A DNA stretch of 34,778 bases from a bacterium TMED88 (GTDB lineage: Bacteria; Myxococcota_A; UBA9160; UBA4427), in assembly GCA_002171515.1 (NCBI GenBank), contig NHEP01000128.1, positions 1 through 34,778 on the forward strand, written 5' to 3'. The position numbers were made by a program, and so were the translations under genes. Shown one piece after another: positions 7,601 to 17,102 of the stretch (within the stretch, counting starts at the first letter, position 1; every line of letters starts with the position of its first letter). The notes under the pieces were generated by a model. That model saw nothing but the letters and a program-made list of their open reading frames with translations, was not told the origin of the DNA and did not search any database.

Positions 7601-9361
7601 CTAGGCCACGCCGGTTCGCACCAACCGTCCGGGGCGAGCGCCCGTGTCGAGATCGTTCTCACGCGTCCGGACTCCATGAACAAAGGTGGCGATATAGCCA
7701 CTGGCCTTCTGGAGAATCCGACTTCCCCCCGCCGGCAGATCCCGATGGGCTTTCAGGCTGCCGAGGCTGAGCCCGTCATAGTCGATCAAATTGAGATCAG
7801 CGCGTTTTCCAATCTCGATGCTGCCGCGATCAAACATCCCATACATCTGGGCGTTGTTCAGACTTTGCTTGAAGACGATATGCTCGATGGGAATCCGGGG
7901 CCCGCGCGAACGGTCCCGAGCCCAGTGAATCAGCTGGTAGGTGGGAGCCACTGCATCGAAAATAAGGTTCACATGAGCGCCGGCGTCTGAAAGCCCGGTC
8001 ACGGTATTCGGATCCGACAGCATCGTGTGGATCACATCATGGTTGCCTTCGATGTAGTTGGCGCCCATCAGGATCGCATACGCCTCACCCCCTTCGGAGA
8101 TCAGAAAGTCGTACATGACCTCCGCAACATCTCGCCCTTCGGCAACGGCGATGGCGCCCAGGACACGATTCATCTCCGGCTCATAGTCGACTGGGTCGCC
8201 CAAGGGGATCACAAAGGCCGCCGTATCGCGCATGAGGTTGTGGATATTGGCCATCGCACCGACATCATCGACGGGCACGTCCTGATCGGACAGAATGGCG
8301 GCCTTCACTTCGGGCTTCTGCATTTCGCGCACACGATCAGCAAGGGGAAGATCCGCGATCTTCATATAGGTCTCCCTGCGCTGGAACATGTGATACGTAT
8401 CGAGGCTGGTCACAAAGCCGATCGGACGCGAGGCCACCTGAGGCCGAAGCATCGAACCCGCCGCGTTCTCCTGCGCGGCGCCGGCGAGGATCTCCTTCCA
8501 TTCCGTCGGGTTGTCCGGAACCTGAACGGTGGTAAAGGTCACAGGCCGATTGCAGGACCGGCCCAGCCGCTTGATCAGCTCGAACTCTTCGAGCAGCGAA
8601 AATCGCTCACCGCCGATCGCTTCGAGATTACCCACTGTACTGGCCGGAATGAGCTCGAATACGCCCGAACCGGCTCGATCCATGGCCTTCGCCAATGCGA
8701 TCAGTTCTTCCTCTTCTGCGAAGGTACCGGGAACGGGCACACCCGAAATCGAGCGGTGCCCTGCGGTACGGTTGGACGAGAAGCCAACCGCGCCAGCCCG
8801 AAGGGCCTCTTCAACCAGTTTGCCCATCCGCGTCAAATCCTCGGCGGTGGCGGTTTCGTTGTCGCGACCTCGCTGTCCCATGACGTAGTTGCGCAAAGCG
8901 CCATGCGCGAGTTGTGCCCCTACGTCGAGTGCGTACTCTCTTCGACCGAGAACATCAAGGTACTCGGGAAAACTCTCCCATTCGCCCCAGGGCATGCCCT
9001 CGTAGAGCGCCGTCCCGGGAATATCCTCCACACCTTCCATGATCTCAATCAGCTCTTTTTCGCCACCGGGAGGAACGGGCGCAAAACCCACACCGCAGTT
9101 GCCCATGACCACTGTGGTGACTCCATGAGAAGCCGACGGGTCAATCTGATCGTCCCACGTGGCCTGACCATCGTAATGAGTGTGGATATCGACCCATCCT
9201 GGGGTGGCCAGGGCGCCATCGGCCTCGATCACTTGATCCGCAGCGCTCGTCACCTGACCGAGCTCCGCGATTTTTCCATCGCGAATCCCGATATCACCGT
9301 TTTCGGCCGGAGCTCCGGTTCCGTCTACGATTTGCGCGCCTTTGATCAAATAGTCGAGCAT
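7601..9361 (-). CDS. N-acyl-D-amino-acid deacylase-like amidohydrolase
   Basis: A 586-residue metal-dependent hydrolase of the amidohydrolase superfamily, D-aminoacylase / DAN branch. It has the small beta-sandwich N-terminus (LIKGAQIVDGTG), then the metal-binding HTHYDGQATWD (His60, His62), GNCGVGFAPV with the conserved Cys near 89, a long TIM-barrel body, and SDAGAHVN near the C-terminus carrying the catalytic Asp. A second sandwich segment (FDRGSIEIGKRADLNLIDYD) closes the fold. ATG 9361 has AGGAGG nine bases upstream; the frame extends further upstream but without family sequence. A paralogue lies at 29218-30921. Members of this clade in environmental genomes are rarely characterised, so the acyl-amino-acid substrate is only family-level knowledge. 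Confidence 0.93.
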   Translation of the reverse strand: MLDYLIKGAQIVDGTGAPAENGDIGIRDGKIAELGQVTSAADQVIEADGALATPGWVDIHTHYDGQATWDDQIDPSASHGVTTVVMGNCGVGFAPVPPGGEKELIEIMEGVEDIPGTALYEGMPWGEWESFPEYLDVLGRREYALDVGAQLAHGALRNYVMGQRGRDNETATAEDLTRMGKLVEEALRAGAVGFSSNRTAGHRSISGVPVPGTFAEEEELIALAKAMDRAGSGVFELIPASTVGNLEAIGGERFSLLEEFELIKRLGRSCNRPVTFTTVQVPDNPTEWKEILAGAAQENAAGSMLRPQVASRPIGFVTSLDTYHMFQRRETYMKIADLPLADRVREMQKPEVKAAILSDQDVPVDDVGAMANIHNLMRDTAAFVIPLGDPVDYEPEMNRVLGAIAVAEGRDVAEVMYDFLISEGGEAYAILMGANYIEGNHDVIHTMLSDPNTVTGLSDAGAHVNLIFDAVAPTYQLIHWARDRSRGPRIPIEHIVFKQSLNNAQMYGMFDRGSIEIGKRADLNLIDYDGLSLGSLKAHRDLPAGGSRILQKASGYIATFVHGVRTRENDLDTGARPGRLVRTGVA

Positions 9362-9628
9362 GGTCCGTGGCCTCCTCAGCCGGATGAATAGGCGGCGAGT
9401 CAGGGCAAGCTCAGTGATCACCCAACCGCATGAAAGGTCGACCCTCGGAACCAACCGCCAGGGGGTTTTTGACTTAATTCAACACCTAGCCGATACCCCA
9501 AGTTGGTGCCAGAGCCAAGCGCCCGCTCCACACAGGCCCCCCCCTTCGGGAAGCTCTGCACGGGGCGCGTCCTCCATGCGGGTCAGACCGCCAAGCGACG
9601 ACTTCGAGAGACTCGCCGATCCAGCCTT

Positions 9629-10216
9629 CTAATCTTTGGATGGAAACGTCAGCTGAATCGGAATTTCGGGCAGCGCCTCCACACGAACCAAAGAATTGCT
9701 GAAGCCGGAAGCGGTTCCGTCACTCAAGTGTCCAAGCTGAGTCATGTAGAGCCTGGACCCATAGACGGTCATCGTTCCGCGCCCCGAGACACCCGGAAAG
9801 CCTGAATCAGGTGCATGACGGACCTCGATGTACTCAAGTTGATTGCGACCGGACGGGACACCGATCGCATACTCCATCACATAAATGTCTCGATCGAGAT
9901 TCCACCATTCCACAACGATCAGGAGCTGGTCGCCTTCGCGAGTAAAGCTGACGCAGACGTTCTTGCCCTCTTTGGTGGTGGTTGCACCATGGGCATCAAC
10001 GTCCAAGCGAGTGTGCTCCTCGACAGCGCACCAGGCCGATTCATCGAGGCGATCCAAGAGCCGCTGCATCTTATGCGCAGTAATTTCACCGACTCGATCC
10101 GCCCGCGCTGCGGCCCGGGAAGATTTGCGGGACTGCCTATCGGAAGCGTGCGCAGTCGAAAAGAGCATCAGCACAACAAGGAGGCAGCCAGCAGAGAGCC
10201 ATTGCATTCGAGACAT
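9629..10216 (-). CDS. Small secreted protein of unknown function
   Basis: A 195-residue exported protein. I chose ATG 10216 because AGAGGA lies seven bases upstream and a clean signal peptide follows (SRMQWLSAGCLLVVLMLFS, cleavage after AHA near residue 23). The mature part has a basic, Ser/Ala/Arg-rich linker, a helix (MQRLLDRLDESAW), two cysteines (near 62 and 86) that could form one disulfide, and then beta-rich sequence with LLIVVEWWNLDRDIYVMEYA and repeated short strands. I do not recognise the family. It lies between poxB and the amidohydrolase on the same strand but is separated by several hundred bases on each side, so it is probably transcribed on its own. Confidence 0.75.
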   Translation of the reverse strand: MSRMQWLSAGCLLVVLMLFSTAHASDRQSRKSSRAAARADRVGEITAHKMQRLLDRLDESAWCAVEEHTRLDVDAHGATTTKEGKNVCVSFTREGDQLLIVVEWWNLDRDIYVMEYAIGVPSGRNQLEYIEVRHAPDSGFPGVSGRGTMTVYGSRLYMTQLGHLSDGTASGFSNSLVRVEALPEIPIQLTFPSKD

Positions 10217-10672
10217 TTTTTGATCCTCTTCATCCGTAGAGATCCAGGTCGAGAACTCGCCGCAAAATCGGGCGGCGGTCAGACTAGGCTGCCACAAAGA
10301 CCGGCGAGCGGTCAATCAGTCATCGAGGACTTGAGTCAAACAGATAAGCTCTGCACGCGGCGATGGCAGGGAGAACCCTCTTATTCGAGGCGACCCCTCT
10401 TTAAGACAGTCTCAATCGACGGGTATCCGCCTCCGAATACTCAAGATGAGCCAAATCAGCCCCAAACATGTGCTCATTACAGAAGCGCGATCCGGGCCAA
10501 TTTCCTCCGGACGCCGGCGGCCTCTTGAATCGCCTCGAGCATTGCATGCAGCAGTCCGCGAAGAGTCCAACCCACACTACTGGCGCTCGATGCCGCAGGT
10601 TGACCTCCCCAGGCACCGCTCCCCTCCCCGACCCGAGTGCGGAAATTTCGATGGACTGTGTCCCAAAGCCAG
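10217..10672. other. Intergenic region, no confident gene
   Basis: There are 456 bases between the small secreted protein gene and poxB. One minus-strand frame ending at 10477 has plausible codon bias and a helical tail (LRGLLHAMLEAIQEAAGVRR), but it has no start outside poxB and no family resemblance, so I do not call it. No T-tract terminator is seen after poxB. Confidence 0.4.
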
Positions 10673-12403
10673 TCAGACCAATCGGCGGTTTCGGACTCCC
10701 GTTTCCAACACGTCATCCAAACGACCGGCGAGCGCTTGCTTGGCAAGACTGAGCGAGAAACCCTCGGCCACACCAAAGCTGATGTGGGGTGGCAGTGACA
10801 ACGCAAGCGGATCCACGACGGCATCAATCACAGCGGGTCCATCATGGGCGAGCGCCGCGCGCACACCCTCCTGCACGTCCTTCGGATCCTCGATGCGCAC
10901 GGAGAACGCGCCCATCGCTTCGGCCACCTTCTGAAAATTCGGATTCTTGAAGGCCGTACCGAAGGGCTGGAGGCCGGCCTCTTCCTGTTCGATGTGAACG
11001 AAGTCGAGCTTTCCATTGTCGAAGATCACGACCTTCACGGGGAGATTTCGCTCTACGATCGTCAGGAGGTCGCCCATCATCATGCTAAAACCACCGTCTC
11101 CACAAAGCGCAATGCACTGACGGCCGGGATGAGATAGCGAAGCCCCCATCGCATTGGACATCGCGTTCGCCATCGAGGCCCACGACAGAGACCCGATCAA
11201 GCGGCGGTTGCGCATGCCATGGATATAACGCGCCATCCAGATACAGGGCGTACCCGTATCGGCCGAGAAAATCGCATTCTCATCGGCTAGATCATTGATC
11301 GTGCTGGTCAAGTATTCAGGGCGAAGAGGCTTTGTGTCCGGGCCGTGCGTCACATAACGCGCCATTTTTTCACGCGACTTTTCCGTCTTGTCCAGCGCTT
11401 TCTCAAGATGCTTCGAGTCCACCTTCTCCGTGACCAACGGCAGAAGCGCCTCGACCGAGTCCTTCACATGACCCACAAGGGCCATATCGAGTTTCGTCCG
11501 GCGACCGAGGTGCGCGGGCGTCTTGTCGATCTGAACCTTGATGATGTCTTTGGTCGGATAGAAATCCGAAAAAGGAAAATCGGTTCCGAGCAAAAGCAGG
11601 AGGTCGGCCTCATGCATCGCATCGTAAGCGCCCCCCCAACCAATCAGGCCCGACATGCCCACCGCGTTGGGATTCTCCCATTCGAGCCATTGCTTGCCCC
11701 GGTAGGCGTACCCCACCGGAGCCTTGAGCTTGGCGGCCAGTGCCACCACCTCGTCATGTGCCTTTTCGCAGCCGGCCCCACCAAAAATCGTGATCTTTTT
11801 CGAAGCGTTGATCGCGGTGGCCAGCGCGCCCAGGTCAGCCTCACTCGGCCGGAGCACGGGCGTGTTGTAACGGACCGACTCAAAGGAGTGATCCGGCGCG
11901 TCCTGGGCCGCCACGTCTCCCGGGATCGCGATGACCGTCGGTCCGTTTTCAGCCACGGCCACCCGGATGGCCGTCTGGACCACGGCGCGGGTCTGCTCTG
12001 GATTCACAATTCGCCCGGTGTAGCGAGAGGCAACGGAAAAAAAAGCGTAGGGATTCAACTCTTCGAGCATTCCCGTATCAATCACGGAGCTGACCGTATC
12101 GCCAGCGATTGCGATCACCGGAGCCCCTTCCTTCCGGGCATCAATCAATCCGTTGATGAGGTGGGTCACACCCGGACCAGCCGTACCGCACACCGCGACT
12201 GGCTCGCCGGTCAGATTCCCTTCCGCTGAAGCTGCAAATACGCCGGCTTCTTCATGCCGTACGTGGATAAATTCAATCTGACCGTTCCGACGAAGACCGT
12301 CAATGATCGGGTTCATGGCATCGCCCACAATGCCATAACAGCGCTTGACTCCAGCATCCGCCATCATTTCCCATAGGGCGTCGCTCACGCTCTTCTTGCT
12401 CAT
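10673..12403 (-). CDS. poxB: Pyruvate dehydrogenase (quinone) / pyruvate oxidase, thiamine-diphosphate dependent
   Basis: A peripheral membrane flavoenzyme that decarboxylates pyruvate to acetate and CO2 and passes electrons to quinone. Its 576 residues match the family length (E. coli PoxB has 572). It contains the N-terminal PYR domain with the catalytic Glu51 in RHEEAGVFAA, the central FAD-binding domain with TIFGGAGCEKA, and the C-terminal PP domain with the ThDP motif GDGGFSMMMGD (435-445) closing in D462-N463. The C-terminal segment PPHISFGVAEGFSLSLAKQA resembles the PoxB tail that binds lipid on activation. ATG 12403 follows GAGAGGAGG at good spacing. It is on the same strand as the split-barrel gene upstream (148 bases apart). 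Another ThDP oxidase is less likely given the conserved tail. Confidence 0.92.
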   Translation of the reverse strand: MSKKSVSDALWEMMADAGVKRCYGIVGDAMNPIIDGLRRNGQIEFIHVRHEEAGVFAASAEGNLTGEPVAVCGTAGPGVTHLINGLIDARKEGAPVIAIAGDTVSSVIDTGMLEELNPYAFFSVASRYTGRIVNPEQTRAVVQTAIRVAVAENGPTVIAIPGDVAAQDAPDHSFESVRYNTPVLRPSEADLGALATAINASKKITIFGGAGCEKAHDEVVALAAKLKAPVGYAYRGKQWLEWENPNAVGMSGLIGWGGAYDAMHEADLLLLLGTDFPFSDFYPTKDIIKVQIDKTPAHLGRRTKLDMALVGHVKDSVEALLPLVTEKVDSKHLEKALDKTEKSREKMARYVTHGPDTKPLRPEYLTSTINDLADENAIFSADTGTPCIWMARYIHGMRNRRLIGSLSWASMANAMSNAMGASLSHPGRQCIALCGDGGFSMMMGDLLTIVERNLPVKVVIFDNGKLDFVHIEQEEAGLQPFGTAFKNPNFQKVAEAMGAFSVRIEDPKDVQEGVRAALAHDGPAVIDAVVDPLALSLPPHISFGVAEGFSLSLAKQALAGRLDDVLETGVRNRRLV

Positions 12404-12551
12404 GGACTTTTGCCTCCTCTCTCACTCTGCATTGAACTCACACAATCAAGTGGCTCGGAACAGGCGGGCAGACGCTCGGCTAAGCCCCCTGTCGCATCCA
12501 ACGCGGCGCCTCCACATAGAACGGCGCGGCGCACAGAAAAATTCAACCGGT

Positions 12552-13019
12552 TTATATCCGTGATCCCCTTATATCGCCTTGCGGGTCGAGACGAAGAAAC
12601 AATCTCGGGGGAAAGCCCGTAATGAATTTGAAGGCCAGCGGATGAGCAAATTTTTCATCCAGCCGCGCCCACTCAGCCGGATCCTGAATCGGTACGACAC
12701 GGTAATCGCTTTCGACACCCTCGATCTCAACCTCAACCTCGGGGTGGGCGATGGCCTCCCGGTACCAAGCGCGAGGCCAATGATTCGCGCTCACGTAGAT
12801 CGTGCCTTCGTCGTCGAGCCAAGCCAAGACTCGCTGGTTCGGAGCGCCGTCGTCGCCGGTCGTCGTGATGGTCAGAACGCTGCCAGCTTGGGGCTGAAAA
12901 ATGCCGAGGAGGACCTCAAAGGAGAAAACAAGGAGTCCATACCCCAGCACGATGCCGATGATCACTTTTGCGAACTTAGGCACCTTGACTCTCCTCACCC
13001 AGGTGGGTTCGAAATCCAT
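12552..13019 (-). CDS. Membrane-anchored F420/FMN split-barrel protein (DUF385 / Ddn-like nitroreductase family)
   Basis: A 156-residue protein. An N-terminal basic stretch and one transmembrane helix (IIGIVLGYGLLVFSFEVLLG, about 20-40) are followed by a split beta-barrel. The motif VLTITTTGDDGAPNQRVL then WLDDEGTIYVSANHW, AWYREAIAHPEVEVEIEG is typical of deazaflavin (F420)-dependent nitroreductases and related pyridoxamine-oxidase-like proteins, where the Trp-Tyr segment lines the cofactor site. Cofactor use (F420 or FMN) is inferred. ATG 13019 was chosen because it opens the amphipathic N-terminus; the Shine-Dalgarno is weak. A similar anchored split-barrel protein occurs at 27481-27939. 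The two LLM-family genes in the window make F420 use plausible. Confidence 0.75.
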   Translation of the reverse strand: MDFEPTWVRRVKVPKFAKVIIGIVLGYGLLVFSFEVLLGIFQPQAGSVLTITTTGDDGAPNQRVLAWLDDEGTIYVSANHWPRAWYREAIAHPEVEVEIEGVESDYRVVPIQDPAEWARLDEKFAHPLAFKFITGFPPRLFLRLDPQGDIRGSRI

Positions 13020-13266
13020 CGCTAAGTCTGGCTCTTTGTCCGCCCCGCTGCCACCAGGGGGATAGACCACACACAGGCAACGAGACGTCCCAGAATACCG
13101 GACGAAACGAGCCTATCCGCCGCGCCCAAAAGATCTGGTTGAACGCCTTCCCCCCACAGTGAACCCCTTGAGTAGCGGGGCGAAATAACTGAGGCTCAGA
13201 CCCGGCAGCTGCTGTCTGACGGACAACCATCCACGATCGCCGTACAGCCTAGGCAGATACCTTCAT

Positions 13267-14360
13267 TTGGACACACAGCAGGACTGGAAGACCCTTCTCA
13301 TAAAAACGCATTTTCTCTTGACGCTCAGCGTATTATTTGGCGTGCCGCTCCCAGTAAACGCTCTTGACACCATCGAAGCCTACATCCACAAGTACCCCAA
13401 TCAAGAACCAACACGCATGATGAACGAGTGGCTGAGGGAGCACAAACCCGGAACATTCAGCTTCACGGGTCTCGTAGACGATACGAACACAACAGTGGTC
13501 ACCCCCCAGGCTACGGTCGACTACGGCTAGGCTGAGCCCAGCCTATCTGATGGACCCGCCGTCCTCCAAACACCCCAATACGATCGTTTCTTTTTAGTTT
13601 CTGTGTTCGACATGCTGCACAACATCCCAGCTGTCATTGTCAATTCGAAGAAGCCGATTGCTCTGATGCGTCCGGGACAGAAAGCGCCCGAGAGAGATTT
13701 CGAGCAAGTCGCCCTTGAAATCGACCAAGGGTTAGTCCTTACCCGAATGGTTGTGGTGAACAACGCGAAGGAAGTCGCAAAACTCGGACGTCAGATTCGA
13801 ATGGACGGCGGAACCGGCAACATGGTGCGGGAAGTGCAACGCTTCTCACCGTCGATCAAAAAAGCAGGCCTAGCACTGATCGAAGCATCGATTCCCTTTC
13901 TCGATGCCAGCAAAGCCTTCGGAAAGAAGTCTGGGGATGTCGGCGACATCACTTCGGCTGGCGGCGTCATGCTGGGGCAACTCGGAACACCTGTCGATAC
14001 GGTTCGATATCTACCGATCATGGTTGACGAGAAGGGCCAGCCCCTCCAGGGCGACAAGGCTTATACGTTCACCGTCCCTGCAGGCCTCGTCGAGGAGTCC
14101 GGCTCTTGTTCGATGACCGCTTATGGCACCGACAATCGCTTGCTGATTCCGAACGCAAGAAAGGTCTACGCCCAAACGACCTACTCAGCTGTACCAATTC
14201 CGATGGCAGCTACACAATCACCCTCAGCCCAGACGGTTCCGGGCAGAACGGCATTCCAACAGGAAAGCCGCTCTATGCGATTCTGCGAGCGTATGTCCCC
14301 GTGCAGGATGCAGACATGGCAGTCGAAATCCAGACCCAATCGCCATCTAGCGAACTGAGC
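13267..14360 (+). pseudogene. Broken DUF1254/DUF1214-domain protein gene
   Basis: A DUF1254/DUF1214 protein interrupted twice. The first frame (TTG at 13267, hydrophobic leader, then ALDTIEAYIHKYPNQEPTR) meets TAG at 13528-13530. The same frame then continues with LSDGPAVLQTPQYDRFF, VSVFDMLHNIPAVIVN and a long conserved body to TTYSAVP. There, one missing base in the CC pair near 14194 moves the protein to the next frame, which carries the DUF1214 C-terminus (NSDGSYTITLSPDG, PLYAILRAYVPV). Restoring one C in GTACC-AATTCC rebuilds NSDG in frame. No good ATG is present at the start, and the C-terminal frame lacks a stop until 14627, inside the GFA gene, so the end is approximate. Family members bind or modify unknown ligands; two intact DUF1214 genes are nearby. 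Confidence 0.8.
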
Positions 14361-14368
14361 CCGGCCAA

Positions 14369-14788
14369 TCAGAGCTCCGGATTGCGCGGCATGCAAGGAA
14401 TTGATTCATCCGCCGGAGACCATGGCTTTGAACTCGTTGTCCAAAAGTTGGAATCGATTTTCAGCCAAGAGGAGTCGTCGAGACTGCCGGCCTTGACGAT
14501 CTTCATCGCATCCAAGCCGATGATTTGGCTCAAGAGTGGCGACCCGCAGACTGGGCAGAAGCCCCGGCTCACCTCGGACCCATCCGTTCCGGTGACACTA
14601 AAGTATTTCAGTTCGCCGTCGATCTGAAGGTGGTCCGACACGATAAACAGAATCGTCGCCTTTCCCGATCCTGTGGATTTCTGACAGTCGGTGCAATGAC
14701 AGTGGTGGGTCGAAATGACTGCGGACGGATCAAAGGCGTACCGGACCGCCCCACACAGGCATCCGCCCGTTCGTTGCTCAGCATCCAT
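14369..14788 (-). CDS. GFA family (glutathione-dependent formaldehyde-activating/CENP-V fold) zinc protein
   Basis: A 139-residue zinc-binding protein of the GFA superfamily. All seven conserved cysteines are visible: Cys10 and Cys12 (GGCLCGAVRY), Cys30, Cys32 and Cys35 (HCHCTDCQKSTGS), and Cys78 and Cys81 (RGFCPVCGSPL), forming the two zinc sites. The C-terminus ends with IWTxSKPxW-like WTTSSKPW. I chose ATG 14788 because AGGGGA lies six bases upstream; ATG 14794, two codons earlier, is also possible. It converges on the broken DUF1254 gene. Most members of this family are not formaldehyde-activating enzymes, so the name describes the fold only. Confidence 0.92.
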   Translation of the reverse strand: MDAEQRTGGCLCGAVRYAFDPSAVISTHHCHCTDCQKSTGSGKATILFIVSDHLQIDGELKYFSVTGTDGSEVSRGFCPVCGSPLLSQIIGLDAMKIVKAGSLDDSSWLKIDSNFWTTSSKPWSPADESIPCMPRNPEL

Positions 14789-15014
14789 GACCATTCCCCT
14801 AAATTCGACCAGACTGGCCACAGGATATCGGAGCTCTGGAAAGTTGGCGATTGGCTTATAGTCAACAGCCCCGCTCGCCCCAGGAGTGCCTCTGCGGTCG
14901 AGCGATCAGGCGACTTTTTTCTCTCATTAAGATAGACCTGGCGGATGAAGAGGGTGTTTCGCGCCCCATGGACCTCGCTCAGCTCTACCCTCAATCAAAG
15001 CTAGGGACGACGAA

Positions 15015-15662
15015 GTGGAAGATAACCCTCGTTTTTTCGACTTAGTGGGCAACGTCCGCGCCATGCGACGACTAAAGCCCGACCCCGTACCCAGAGACCT
15101 TCTCATGAAAGTCTTGAATGCGGGGGTCCAGGCACCTTCCGGCATGAATAGCCAACCATGGTCGTTCCTCGTGCTGGAAAAATCCGGCGACAAGCAGTGG
15201 TTCGCCGAGCACTACAAGGCCGCAATCGAGTCACGCTTTGGGGACCTATCGATGAGCGGCGAGGATGACTCACCCGTGGCGCGCCAACTACGCGCGCTCC
15301 AGTACCAGATGACACATATGCAAGAGTTCCCGCTGCTTCTGATCGTATGCGGATTGCGCGACTGGCCTTTCAAAGTTCCGCAAGACGAGCGCGTAGGCCT
15401 GGCACCGCCCAACTATGGGGCCATCTATCCCTGCGTACAAAATATCTTGCTGGCGTGCCGGGCGGTCGGATTGGGGGCCGCGCTCACCACCATGCACCAA
15501 GTTTTCGAGGAAGAATTGATGGAACGCTTCCAGATCCCGAGGGAATACGGGGCTGTGGTCACGATGCCAATCGGTTACCCCACCGGACGCTTCGGCCCGG
15601 TGCGTCGCCATCCTGCAGAGTCTTTGACCTACTTTGACTGTTGGGGCAACACGGCTTCGTAA
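15015..15662 (+). CDS. Nitroreductase-family oxidoreductase (FMN)
   Basis: A 215-residue flavoenzyme of the nitroreductase superfamily, probably a homodimer using FMN and NAD(P)H. The N-terminus RAMRRLKPDPVPRDLL carries the phosphate-binding Arg cluster, followed by the helix and loop APSGMNSQPWSFLV that contacts FMN. The C-terminal part has CVQNILLACRAVGLGAALTT, the usual helix under the flavin, and the GYPTGRFGPVRR tail. The substrate could be an activated alkene, nitro compound or quinone; the family does not decide. GTG 15015 follows AGGGA about ten bases upstream. It is followed 169 bases later by the VOC gene on the same strand, with a strong hairpin between. Confidence 0.9.
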   Translation: MEDNPRFFDLVGNVRAMRRLKPDPVPRDLLMKVLNAGVQAPSGMNSQPWSFLVLEKSGDKQWFAEHYKAAIESRFGDLSMSGEDDSPVARQLRALQYQMTHMQEFPLLLIVCGLRDWPFKVPQDERVGLAPPNYGAIYPCVQNILLACRAVGLGAALTTMHQVFEEELMERFQIPREYGAVVTMPIGYPTGRFGPVRRHPAESLTYFDCWGNTAS

Positions 15663-15717
15663 AGCCTAGCGGCCACACAGCGATTTCCTTTGCGCCCCTT
15701 TACGGCCTCAGAAGTCC

Positions 15718-15742
15718 ATCCGGCACCCAATGGGTGCCGGAT
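15718..15742 (+). terminator. Perfect 11 bp hairpin after the nitroreductase gene
   Basis: ATCCGGCACCC, loop AAT, GGGTGCCGGAT is a perfect 11 bp stem starting 55 bases after the nitroreductase stop. No T-run follows, so it may be a hairpin-only terminator, an mRNA-stabilising stem or a leader element of the VOC gene starting at 15831. Confidence 0.55.
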
Positions 15743-15830
15743 CCGAACAGAACCCGTCCCAGTGCGCTAAAGGGCCCTAAGAGGCTATTCTCCCGACCGG
15801 GAAATCCAACCGCTCACGAGGAGGCTCCAC

Positions 15831-17102
15831 ATGGCCGATGCTCCGGTTTTTGATCTGATGGGCTACAAGCCCGAGGGCGATAAGAAGAACAGCACATTCT
15901 TTGAGGAATATCTTCCTCAAGTGTTCAAGCGCCGCGTCGACTCGGGCCTTGATGACCTTCTCTCCACGATGGCCGCCGTGATGGTCCAAGTGGATCCCGG
16001 TGATGCGATCAATTACCTCGAAGAGCTGACCGTGATGGGGCCCTACCGGCTCGCGTCTGCGCATATCGACGCAACCCATAAGGTCTACGTCCTCAAAAAT
16101 GACCGCATGGAAAACGTGCCGATCATTCTCGTCTTCGAGCCCCTTGCAACCAACTACATGGATGACCTCGTTCGGCTCAACCTGCTGTACCCGCTCTCTC
16201 GGGAGAAGCCCCACGCCCGCTATATCGGAGAAATTTTCTGGACCGATGACGTCAAGGAGACGCGTAAGATCCTAGAAGGACAAAGCGTCCGCCTCTATGA
16301 AGAAGGCGAAACCCCGAATCATTTTTTTATCAATGAAAAAATGGCCTTCACCTACCCGAGTGACTTCACGGGGAATAAAGTGGGGTATTGGGATCGCTCT
16401 GCACCCGAGATCGCGGCCTTGAACCTGGGCGAAACAGTGATTCTATCCTCTGAAGAGCAAGCTCGACTGAACAAGGCGTCCGAGTGGGTCGAAGGCAGTG
16501 GCGTCGAGGGGCTCGTGCTGGGCATCGACCACCTGGCCACACGGGTTTTGATGGGCGACCGAGAGCATGCACTCCTCGAATTCCTGAGCCTCTCCCCGCA
16601 CTACTTTTGGGGCGCTTACAACATCGCCGACCAAAACTCCTCGACCAACGTCACGCGCAACCCCAAAATCACAGACGATAAGAATTCGCCCGCAAAGGTC
16701 TTCACAGCCAATAACGTTCCAGCCTTCCTCAACTCCATCGAGAATCTCCCGATGCCGACAGAGGACTTCGTTCGCAACTACGGACACCGGATGCATCACA
16801 TCGCCCTTGAGGTCAAGGATGGAAACGACGCCCAGGGGGAGAAAAATGTTGACCGCGTCGTCAAGTTGCTGAGAGACCATGGACAGAAATTCTTGGCCCA
16901 TGTTGTCGGAGAGTGCAAAGACACACCCAATCTGAAACAGATTTTCTCGAAGCACTCTCAGTACTCGATTCTGATCACCGAATACGTCGAACGCTGTCAT
17001 CACTTCAAGGGTTTCTTTACAAAAGACAATGTGGCCGCACTGACTCAAGCCGCCGGCGCCGACGAGCAGTTCGTCCATGGCCACCACGGGGTCTACGACT
17101 GA
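15831..17102 (+). CDS. HPPD-like vicinal-oxygen-chelate (VOC) superfamily protein
   Basis: A 423-residue protein. The C-terminal half resembles the 4-hydroxyphenylpyruvate dioxygenase (HPPD) type of VOC domain. GIDHLATRVL supplies the first metal His (His234), HHIALEV the second (His323), and ILITEYVERC the acidic ligand (Glu384), a complete His-His-Glu iron site. LLRDHGQKFLAHVV and KGFFTKDNVAAL also follow HPPD order. The first 225 residues are long and less recognisable but include paired strand segments (AHIDATHKVYVLKN, VPIILVFEPL) compatible with a degenerate N-terminal VOC domain. An excellent GAGGAGG lies six bases before ATG 15831. A non-haem iron oxygenase on an aromatic or keto acid is plausible; strict HPPD function is doubtful because the body is divergent. 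Confidence 0.75.
   Translation: MADAPVFDLMGYKPEGDKKNSTFFEEYLPQVFKRRVDSGLDDLLSTMAAVMVQVDPGDAINYLEELTVMGPYRLASAHIDATHKVYVLKNDRMENVPIILVFEPLATNYMDDLVRLNLLYPLSREKPHARYIGEIFWTDDVKETRKILEGQSVRLYEEGETPNHFFINEKMAFTYPSDFTGNKVGYWDRSAPEIAALNLGETVILSSEEQARLNKASEWVEGSGVEGLVLGIDHLATRVLMGDREHALLEFLSLSPHYFWGAYNIADQNSSTNVTRNPKITDDKNSPAKVFTANNVPAFLNSIENLPMPTEDFVRNYGHRMHHIALEVKDGNDAQGEKNVDRVVKLLRDHGQKFLAHVVGECKDTPNLKQIFSKHSQYSILITEYVERCHHFKGFFTKDNVAALTQAAGADEQFVHGHHGVYD

Noticed and set aside
8027-9391. Long plus-strand frame (454 codons) opposite the first amidohydrolase
   Set aside because: It is antisense to a clear amidohydrolase; the frame is open because of GC-rich codon bias.
10477-10827. Minus-strand frame with a helical C-terminus near poxB
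   Set aside because: It starts inside poxB and resembles no family. Codon bias of the tail alone is not enough.
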